Part shown: positions 5,296 through 10,751 of the stretch, piece after piece
Layout: each line of letters opens with the position of its first letter
Numbering within the stretch: position 1 is the first letter of the stretch
Origin: Acetobacteraceae bacterium
GTDB lineage: Bacteria; Pseudomonadota; Alphaproteobacteria; Acetobacterales; Acetobacteraceae
Assembly (NCBI GenBank): GCA_020853405.1
Contig: JADYYZ010000198.1
Span: 1 to 10,751 of the forward strand
Reading direction: 5' to 3'
DNA length: 10,751 nt
Made by a program: the position numbers and the translations under genes
The notes under the pieces: generated by a model
Database searches by the model: none
What the model was told of the DNA's origin: nothing
Seen by the model: only the letters and a program-made list of their open reading frames with translations

Positions 5296-7314
5296 ATGAG
5301 CCAGGTGCAGGAGCATGCCCTGCCGCCCGAGGCGTCGGCACTGGATGAGGCGACCGCCGCCCGGGTCGAGGAACTGATCGAGGAGGAGGAGGGCGCGCAG
5401 AACCGCCACCGCGGCTGGCTGGCCGTTGCCTGCGGCGCCGGCGCGGTGGCGATGAGCCTGTTCCACCTCTACGCCGCGATCTGGATCGTGCCGACCATGT
5501 ACCTGCGCTACGCGCATGTCGGCTTCATGCTGTGCCTGACCTTCCTGCTCTATCCGGTGGCGAAGCGCTTCCGCCACCGGCTGATGGCGTGGGACCTGCT
5601 GCTGTTCGCGGCCGCGCTCTATGTCACCTGGTACCTGGTCGCGGGCGGCTATGACCTGCAGGACCGCTACATCTTCCCCGAAACCTGGGACCTCGTGGTC
5701 GGCTGGGCGCTGATCATCCTGGTGCTGGAGGCGACGCGGCGCACCACCGGCTGGATCATGCCGGCGATCAGCATCGCCTTCATGCTGTATGCGTTCTTCG
5801 GCAACCTGCTGCCGCGGCCCTGGCAGCACCAGGGCTACGACGCGCTGCGCCTGATCCCGCATCTGACGATCACGCTGGACGGCATCTTCGGCACCGCCGT
5901 CGATGTCAGTTCCACCCTGATCATCCTGTTCACCATCTTTGGCGCCGTGCTGCAGGTGACGGGGGCGGGAAAGTTCTTCGTCGACCTGTCGTTCGCGCTC
6001 TTGGGGCGGCGGGCGAGTGCCGCCGGGCGCACGGTGGTGCTGAGCTCGTTCCTGCTGGGCGGGCCGTCGGGCTCAGGGGTCGCCACCACGGTGACGCTCG
6101 GCGCGGTCGCCTGGCCGATGATGAAGCGGGTCGGCTACCACCCGGCCGATGCGGGCGGGCTGCTGGCGGCGGGCGGGCTTGGCGCGATCATCTCGCCGCC
6201 GGTCTTGGGGGCGGCCGCCTTCCTGATCGCCGAATTCCTGAAGATCTCGTACCTGCAGGTGATCACGATGGCGATCGTGCCTACCTGCCTCTACTACGCC
6301 TCGCTGCTGTTCATGGTCGAGCTCGACCAGCGCCGGATCGGCATCGCCGGCGGCGACGACCAGGAGATGGGCGAGAGCGCCGGCGCGCTGCTTTCCAGAT
6401 ACTGGTTCCATCTGAGCAGCCTGGTCTCGATCGTGGCGTTCCTGCTGGTCGGCTATTCGGCGACCCTTTCGGTGGTCTATGCCAGCGGTGTCGCTGCGGT
6501 GCTGTCGTGGCTCCGGCGCGAATGCAGGATGACGCCCGCGCGGTTGTGGCAGGCGCTGCGCGACGGCTCGGTGCAGGTGCTGAACGTCGCGGCGACCTGC
6601 GCCTGCGCCGGCATCATCGTCGGCGTCGTGACGCTGACCGGGCTCGGGCTGAAATTCAGCGAGATCGCGATTTCCTATGCCGGCGGCTCGCTGCCGCTGA
6701 CCGCGCTCTATACCGGGCTGATCGTGTGGGTGATCGGGCTCGCGGTGCCGGTGACCGCGAGCTACATCATCAGCGCGGTGATCGCCGCCCCGGCGCTGAC
6801 CAAGCTCGGCGTGCCCGACTATGCCGCGCACATGTTCATCTTCTACTACGCCGTGCTGTCCGAGGTCTCGCCGCCGACCGCGCTGTCGCCGTTCGCGGCC
6901 GCCGCGATCACCGGCGCGGGTCCCTACGAGACGACGATGCAGGCGTGGAAATACACGCTGCCCGCCTTCCTGCTGCCGTTCGTGTTCGTCACCGACCCGA
7001 TCGGCACCGGCCTCCTGCTGCAGCTGCGCCCGGGCATGACCTGGCTCGATGCCGGCTGGGTGACGTTGCTGTCCACGATCGGCCTCGCGCTGCTGGCGGC
7101 TGCCTGCCAGGGCTATCTGCTCAGGTTGCTGGGCGCCCTCGACCGGGCGCTGCTGGTCCTGGCTGGGCTGCTGCTGGTGTTCCCGGCGCCGCTGGAAGCG
7201 CTCAGCGAATGGCTGCTGGGGCGCGACCTGCCGTCGCCGCACTGGCTGGGGCTGGCGGTGGCGGCGGTGGCGCTGGCCATCCAGGGGGTGGGCAAGGCAC
7301 GATCCCGCGCATGA
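5296..7314 (+). CDS. TRAP transporter fused permease (4TM/12TM), TAXI type
   Basis: A 672-residue inner-membrane permease that joins the small (DctQ-like) and large (DctM-like) TRAP subunits, the usual form with TAXI binding proteins. Residues 1-40 form an acidic, soluble N-terminus (VEELIEEEEGA). Membrane segments then begin at GWLAVACGAGAVAMSLFHLY. Conserved large-subunit blocks are GGPSGSGVATTVTLGAVAWP followed by MMKRVGYHPADAGGLLAAGG and IISPPVLGAAAFLIAE, at about 255-315. A second set is VPVTASYIISAVIAAPALTK through YAVLSEVSPPTALSPFAAAA, at about 484-535. Length is normal for the fused class. GGAAGG (5283-5288) lies seven bases before the ATG. It drives solute import with the TAXI protein using an ion gradient; Na+ or H+ cannot be told from the sequence. 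Its TGA overlaps the start of the lipoprotein gene. Confidence 0.93.
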   Translation: MSQVQEHALPPEASALDEATAARVEELIEEEEGAQNRHRGWLAVACGAGAVAMSLFHLYAAIWIVPTMYLRYAHVGFMLCLTFLLYPVAKRFRHRLMAWDLLLFAAALYVTWYLVAGGYDLQDRYIFPETWDLVVGWALIILVLEATRRTTGWIMPAISIAFMLYAFFGNLLPRPWQHQGYDALRLIPHLTITLDGIFGTAVDVSSTLIILFTIFGAVLQVTGAGKFFVDLSFALLGRRASAAGRTVVLSSFLLGGPSGSGVATTVTLGAVAWPMMKRVGYHPADAGGLLAAGGLGAIISPPVLGAAAFLIAEFLKISYLQVITMAIVPTCLYYASLLFMVELDQRRIGIAGGDDQEMGESAGALLSRYWFHLSSLVSIVAFLLVGYSATLSVVYASGVAAVLSWLRRECRMTPARLWQALRDGSVQVLNVAATCACAGIIVGVVTLTGLGLKFSEIAISYAGGSLPLTALYTGLIVWVIGLAVPVTASYIISAVIAAPALTKLGVPDYAAHMFIFYYAVLSEVSPPTALSPFAAAAITGAGPYETTMQAWKYTLPAFLLPFVFVTDPIGTGLLLQLRPGMTWLDAGWVTLLSTIGLALLAAACQGYLLRLLGALDRALLVLAGLLLVFPAPLEALSEWLLGRDLPSPHWLGLAVAAVALAIQGVGKARSRA

Positions 7315-7955
7315 TCCGAGTCGCGGCGGCGCTCACCCTGCTCGCGCTTACCGGCTGCGGCGATTCCGTGGTCGGGCGGTCGGCCGGCGCGCTGGCCGGG
7401 TCGCTGTTCGGCGACCGGCGGCCGCCGGTGACCCGCGCGCAGGTCGACGAAAGCCCCTATGCCGCGATCCTGGTCAGCGTCGATGGCGGCAAGGTCGCGT
7501 ATGTCGTGCTGTACGGCTCGGTCGGCGGGCGGCAGTTCTGGATGGCGGCGGACCGCACCGTGCTGGTCACCCAGGGCGGGCGGCTGGTCGCGACCTCGGG
7601 CCTTGCCGGCGGCCGCATCGTCGATACCTGGTTCGGCCCGCCCGACCCGCTGGTGGGGCCGGTCGAGCTGCTCGATGGTGCCGCCGGCTGGCGCCAGGTC
7701 GATATCCAGCCGGGCGACGTGTTCGGGCTGCGGCTCGACTGCACCATGCAGGTGACCGCGCGCGGCCCGCGGATAATTCTCGAGCGCCAGTACGAACTCG
7801 CCACCGTCGAGGAACGCTGCCGCACCAGTGAGGGCAGCGCGGTTACCAACCGCTTCTGGGTTGATCCGCGCACCGGCCAGGTCTGGGCGTCCGACCAGTG
7901 GGCCGGCCCGGCCGGGCGGGTCAGGATCGAGGTGGTGAAGCCGTTGAGCCAGTGA
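7311..7955 (+). CDS. YjbF/GfcB-family lipoprotein
   Basis: A 214-residue predicted lipoprotein. The signal peptide MIRVAAALTLLALTGC ends in the lipobox LTGC, so Cys16 is the lipidation site; the next residue is Gly, not Asp, which favours outer-membrane sorting. Family signs are RAQVDESPYAAILVSV (42-57), FWMAADRTVLVTQGGRLVAT with GL (76-97) and RFWVDPRTGQVWASDQWAGP (171-190). YjbF/GfcB proteins are usually encoded with exopolysaccharide or group 4 capsule genes (yjbEFGH, gfcABCD). Here the ATG overlaps the permease stop as ATGA, with no good Shine-Dalgarno, so translation is probably coupled to the TRAP permease. No YjbG/YjbH (GfcC/GfcD) homologue follows in this strand before the convergent glycosyltransferase. 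Mature Cys134 and Cys160 could form a disulfide. The family call is good; the role next to a TRAP transporter is unknown. Confidence 0.85.
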   Translation: MIRVAAALTLLALTGCGDSVVGRSAGALAGSLFGDRRPPVTRAQVDESPYAAILVSVDGGKVAYVVLYGSVGGRQFWMAADRTVLVTQGGRLVATSGLAGGRIVDTWFGPPDPLVGPVELLDGAAGWRQVDIQPGDVFGLRLDCTMQVTARGPRIILERQYELATVEERCRTSEGSAVTNRFWVDPRTGQVWASDQWAGPAGRVRIEVVKPLSQ

Positions 7956-7987
7956 TCGGTGGTCGGTAATCAGTAACCGGCAGCGCG
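7956..7987. repeat. Short convergent junction with degenerate 8-base units
   Basis: Only 32 bases separate the two converging stop codons. From the end of the lipoprotein gene the sequence reads TGATCGGT, GGTCGGTA, ATCAGTAA, which look like decayed copies of one 8-base unit. There is no convincing terminator hairpin; CGGT and ACCG (7965-7980) would make only a 4-bp stem. Weak observation. Confidence 0.25.
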
Positions 7988-9040
7988 TTACCAGCGCCCG
8001 ATGTTCGCGGCGCGCGCGCGCCAGACGACGACGCCGGCCCAGGCCGCCTGCCCGGCAGCCACCCCCAGCACGATCCACAATTTGCGGATCGGGTCGCTCT
8101 GAAGATAGGCGAAGGCGGCGAAGGCGTGCACCAGCGCGAACCCCCAGTGAATCAGCGTGACCGCGACCGCCGGCATGCCGCTGCGCTGCGCCACCTGGTA
8201 AAGGTGCCCGCGATGTGCCTCGGAAAGCGGCTGGCCGGCAACCAGGCGGCGGGCCAGCGTGAAGGCGACATCGAACAAGGGTGCTGCCAGCAGGATCGGC
8301 ACCAGGAAGAACGGCACCTGGGTCGAATCGAACCCCGCCGCCGCCACCGCCAGCACCGCCAGCCAGTAGCCGATCGCCTGGCTGCCGACATCGCCCAGGA
8401 AGATGCGCGCCCTGGGGAAGTTGTAGGGCAGGAAGCCGAGGCACCCCGCGGTCAGCAGCAGGGCGCCGAAATAGACGAAATTGCCGCCCTCCGACGCCGC
8501 CAGGATGGCAAGCGCGATGCCGGCGATCGCGGCGATGCCGGCGCACAGCCCGTTCAGCCCGTCGATGAAGTTCATGGCGTTGGTCATGAACAGGATCCAG
8601 GCCAACGTGAACGGGATGCCGAACGGGCCGAGCGGCACCGGCCCCAGCACCGGCAGGAACAGCGTGTCGAGATAAAGCCCGCTCGATACCGCGACCACGG
8701 CGGCCAGGGCCTGCGCGGCCAGTTTCACCAGGAACGAGAAAGCGAACAGGTCATCGGCCAGCGACACCAGGGCGATCGCGATGAAGCCGGCGATCACCCC
8801 CAGGAAGTAGGGGTCGCCGAGTCGCCCGTACTGGGCCGAGAAATAGAGCGTGCCGAGCCCGGTCAGCACCGCCGCCACCACGCCGAGGCCACCGCCCCGC
8901 GGTGTCGGCAGGTTGTGCGAGCTGCGATCACCCGGCACGTCCATGATGCGCGCGGTGATCATCGCCCGCACGATCATCGCCGACAGCACCGCAAGGGCCG
9001 TGGCGAAGGCCAGGTGCTGCAGCAGGGCGGAAAGTTTCAT
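7988..9040 (-). CDS. WecA/WbpL-type polyprenyl-phosphate sugar-1-phosphate transferase
   Basis: An inner-membrane enzyme of the MraY/WecA family (glycosyltransferase family 4), 350 residues, about 10-11 membrane segments. It transfers a (probably N-acetylated) hexosamine-1-phosphate from a UDP-sugar to undecaprenyl phosphate, the first step of O-antigen or other surface polysaccharide synthesis. All signature motifs are present: DVPGDRSSHNLPTPRGGG (34-51), the DD pair Asp96-Asp97 in LADDL, and NAMNFIDGLNG (154-164, with Asp160). FLGDVGS (214-220) and the C-terminal sugar-recognition loop HRGHLYQ (276-282) complete the set. The HRxHxYQ form of that loop resembles WbpL/WecA rather than MraY. 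ATG 9040 gives a family-standard N-terminus (ends of relatives also lie near the first TM), but no Shine-Dalgarno is visible. The leader instead carries a C-rich tract (9066-9093 on the other strand). It lies 113 bases after the YbbP-like gene on the same strand. The exact sugar is unknown. Confidence 0.92.
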   Translation of the reverse strand: MKLSALLQHLAFATALAVLSAMIVRAMITARIMDVPGDRSSHNLPTPRGGGLGVVAAVLTGLGTLYFSAQYGRLGDPYFLGVIAGFIAIALVSLADDLFAFSFLVKLAAQALAAVVAVSSGLYLDTLFLPVLGPVPLGPFGIPFTLAWILFMTNAMNFIDGLNGLCAGIAAIAGIALAILAASEGGNFVYFGALLLTAGCLGFLPYNFPRARIFLGDVGSQAIGYWLAVLAVAAAGFDSTQVPFFLVPILLAAPLFDVAFTLARRLVAGQPLSEAHRGHLYQVAQRSGMPAVAVTLIHWGFALVHAFAAFAYLQSDPIRKLWIVLGVAAGQAAWAGVVVWRARAANIGRW

Positions 9041-9065
9041 GGGCCGTGCGGGCGTGCGGTCTGGC

Positions 9066-9093
9066 AGGGAGAGGGAGAAGGGGGGGGGAAGGG
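9066..9093 (+). repeat. 28-base pure purine tract with nine consecutive G; G-quadruplex motif
   Basis: Uninterrupted A/G from 9066 to 9093. It contains G runs of 3 (9067-9069), 3 (9073-9075), 9 (9080-9088) and 3 (9091-9093) with loops of 3, 4 and 2 bases, which satisfies the G3+N1-7 quadruplex rule. It lies 26-53 bases before the glycosyltransferase start, on the template strand, so that gene's mRNA leader would be C/U-rich. The nine-G run could also slip in replication. Confidence 0.6.
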
Positions 9094-9118
9094 CGGATTG
9101 CCCTAGGGCCTGGCCGGG

Positions 9119-9137
9119 CGGCACGCAACCCGTGCCG
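9119..9137 (-). terminator. Small hairpin after the YbbP-like gene
   Basis: CGGCACG (9119-9125) and CGTGCCG (9131-9137) form a perfect 7-bp stem with a 5-base loop, 16 bases beyond the YbbP-like stop codon on the minus strand. No T run follows. It may weakly separate the YbbP-like gene from the glycosyltransferase gene; a palindrome GCCCTAGGGC lies at 9100-9109. Low confidence. Confidence 0.35.
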
Positions 9138-9153
9138 GCGCGGAGCCGCCCCC

Positions 9154-10751
9154 CTATTCGTTGCGCAGCAGCGGCGCCGGCCGGCTGCGGAGCGCCGCCC
9201 TGGTGCCAAGCCAGCCGAACAGCGCGGTCAGCCCCGCGCACGCAAGGATGGTACCGAACAGCGCCCCCGGCAGGAAGACGAACGGGCTTCGCATCACATA
9301 GGTGGTGACCGCCCAGGCGGCGGCGGTGCCGACCAGCCCGGCAAGCACGCCCGCTGTGGTGCCGACCGCAAGGAATTCGACCAGGAAGGCGTGCCTGATC
9401 TGCCGGCGCGAGGCGCCAAGCACCTTCAGCACCACGGCATCGCGGATACGCCGCGCCTGCCCCGCCGCAACCGCCCCTGCCAGCACCAGGGCGCCCGCCG
9501 CCAGCGCCACGCCACCGGTCGCCGACAGCGCCATGCCAAGCCGCGCCACCAGCTGCGCGACCGCCTCCAGCGCATCCTGCACCCGGATCGCCGAGACGTT
9601 CGGCAGCGCGTCGGTGACGCGGCGCAGGATCGCCGCCTCCTCCGACGGCTCGGCATAGACCGTGGCGATGTGCGTGTGCGGTGCCGAATCCAGCACGCCG
9701 GGGCTGGCGACCAGCGTGAAGTTCATGCCGAGCGATCGCCAGTCGATTCGCCGCAGACTCGCGATCCGCAGCACGAGGTCGCGGCCAAGCACGTTCACGG
9801 TGATGGTATCGCCAAGGCCGAGCCCCATGCCGTGTGCCAGCGCGGCATCGAAACTGACCAGCGGCGTCCCGCGGTAATCCGGTGGCCACCAGCGCCCTGC
9901 CACCAGCTCGGTGCCCGGCGGCGGCGTCGCGGCGTAGGTCAGGCCACGATCGCCGCGGAGCGCCCAGGCAACCTCGGGCGAAACCTGCGCCCGCTCCACC
10001 GGCACCCCGTTCAGCGCGACGATGCGCGCGCGCAGGCTCGGCACGCGCTGTTCGCCGAGCACACCGCCCTCGGCCAGCAGCCGGTCGAACGTGCGCACCT
10101 GGTCGGGCTGGATGTCGATGAAGAAGAACGACGGTGCGGCGGCCGGCATGCGGCCCAGGACCTCGCGTTCGATATTGGTCTCGATCAGCGCCACCGCGGC
10201 CAGGATGGAAAGCCCGACGCCGAGGCTCATCAGCATCAGCGGCGCCGGCGAACCAGGCCGATAGAGGCTCGACAGCCCGAGCCGGAGCGCGACCCGGCGC
10301 TGGTGCGGCAGCGCCGCCGCCAGCCGCTGCAGCAGGCTTGCCGCCAGCCGGAAGGCGAGCAGCGTGGCGGCAGCGCCGGCGCAGAAGAACGCCGCGAACA
10401 CCGGGTCCTGCGCGCTCGCCACCACCAGCCCGGCAAGCCCGAGCGCGACCAGCGCGTTGAGCGCGATCCAGGGCGCCCTCGGCCATGCGGATGCTGGCGC
10501 CACCTGGTCGCGAAACAGCGCGATCGGGGGGATCTCGCGGGCGCGGGCCAGCGGCCAGAGCGCGAAGCAGGCGGCGCACAGCACGCCATAGAGACCGGCC
10601 AGAGCGAGCGCCCCCGGATAAAGACCGAGCCGCGGCGGCACCGGCAGCGCATCGCCCAAGAGACCGACCAGCAGGAACGGCAGCACGGCACCCGCGGCCA
10701 GCCCGGCAGCGATCCCGCCCAGCGCCAGCACCGACAGCTGGATCGCGCAGG
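9154..10751 (-). CDS. YbbP-type FtsX-like ABC transporter permease, C-terminal part; 5' end outside window
   Basis: An inner-membrane permease of the YbbA-YbbP / MacB-FtsX class. About 531 residues are visible, running open to the right edge (first full codons read CAIQLSVLALGG). Whole YbbP proteins are about 800-850 residues, so the first membrane segment, the first periplasmic domain and the first FtsX motif are missing. Visible in order: two membrane segments (GIAAGLAAGAVLPFLLVGLL, ALAGLYGVLCAACFALWPLA) and two more around LNALVALGLAGLVVAS and FFCAGAAATLLAF. Next comes the internal RRVALRLGLSSLYRPGSPAP with a following segment (MLMSLGVGLSILAAVALI), then a periplasmic domain of about 200 residues. 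The C-terminal FtsX domain has GQARRIRDAVVLKVLGASRR between segments and ends LLRNE at a TAG stop. In E. coli ybbP lies with the ATPase gene ybbA and tesA; any ATPase here would be beyond the right edge. The substrate of the family is not established. The GTG at 10731 is an internal codon, not a start. Confidence 0.9.
   Translation of the reverse strand, partial: CAIQLSVLALGGIAAGLAAGAVLPFLLVGLLGDALPVPPRLGLYPGALALAGLYGVLCAACFALWPLARAREIPPIALFRDQVAPASAWPRAPWIALNALVALGLAGLVVASAQDPVFAAFFCAGAAATLLAFRLAASLLQRLAAALPHQRRVALRLGLSSLYRPGSPAPLMLMSLGVGLSILAAVALIETNIEREVLGRMPAAAPSFFFIDIQPDQVRTFDRLLAEGGVLGEQRVPSLRARIVALNGVPVERAQVSPEVAWALRGDRGLTYAATPPPGTELVAGRWWPPDYRGTPLVSFDAALAHGMGLGLGDTITVNVLGRDLVLRIASLRRIDWRSLGMNFTLVASPGVLDSAPHTHIATVYAEPSEEAAILRRVTDALPNVSAIRVQDALEAVAQLVARLGMALSATGGVALAAGALVLAGAVAAGQARRIRDAVVLKVLGASRRQIRHAFLVEFLAVGTTAGVLAGLVGTAAAWAVTTYVMRSPFVFLPGALFGTILACAGLTALFGWLGTRAALRSRPAPLLRNE

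Noticed and set aside
8126..9106. Plus-strand open frame of 326 codons opposite the glycosyltransferase
   Set aside because: Gln/Arg/His-rich composition without motifs; shadow of the transferase, whose active-site motifs are all intact.
9041..10579. Long open frame upstream of and in frame with the glycosyltransferase ATG, suggesting a possible 863-residue fusion
   Set aside because: The upstream part is an out-of-frame reading of the YbbP-like gene. The transferase is complete from ATG 9040 with a normal N-terminus.

Overview
The window is GC-rich chromosomal DNA from a Gram-negative bacterium. Three things point to an alphaproteobacterium, perhaps Rhodospirillales/Acetobacteraceae: the large 180-kDa-type NAD-glutamate dehydrogenase, a TAXI-type TRAP transporter with a fused permease, and a perfect FNR/FixK-type box. 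The genus cannot be fixed from the sequence alone. There are nine protein-coding genes (one cut at each edge). I saw no RNA genes, insertion sequences, CRISPR array or phage genes.

Layout, left to right. (1) The C-terminal part of NAD-glutamate dehydrogenase (+), a strong hairpin, then a UMF1/Atg22-like MFS transporter (+). (2) Two minus-strand genes converge on the MFS gene. The upstream one is a cytosolic CBS-CBS-BON protein (4116 to 3427). The downstream one is a small metzincin-type zinc protease with an N-terminal beta/gamma-crystallin-like domain (3210 to 2347). A perfect 13-bp hairpin separates them, and the protease gene has its own AT-rich promoter and a leader hairpin that buries its Shine-Dalgarno. 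(3) The 158-base divergent gap between the CBS-BON gene and the TRAP operon holds a perfect TTGAT-N4-ATCAA box. It sits at exactly the class II activator position relative to a plausible -10 of the CBS-BON gene. (4) A plus-strand operon follows: TAXI binding protein, fused TRAP permease, and, through an ATGA stop/start overlap, a YjbF/GfcB-type lipoprotein. (5) Converging on it from the right are a WecA/WbpL-type polyprenyl-phosphate glycosyltransferase (minus) and, upstream of that, the C-terminal part of a YbbP-type FtsX-like ABC permease (minus, runs off the right edge). The gap between these two holds an uninterrupted 28-base purine tract with nine consecutive G and G-quadruplex potential.

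How the genes may work together. The TAXI protein and permease form one secondary uptake system for an unknown organic acid. The lipoprotein, the glycosyltransferase and the YbbP-like permease are all cell-envelope functions, so the right half looks envelope-related, with the lipoprotein unexpectedly coupled to a transporter. The CBS-BON gene is the best candidate for oxygen-responsive control. No clear new multi-gene system is evident. The most interesting points are the FNR-type promoter, the crystallin-metzincin with its hidden ribosome-binding site, and the transporter-lipoprotein coupling.
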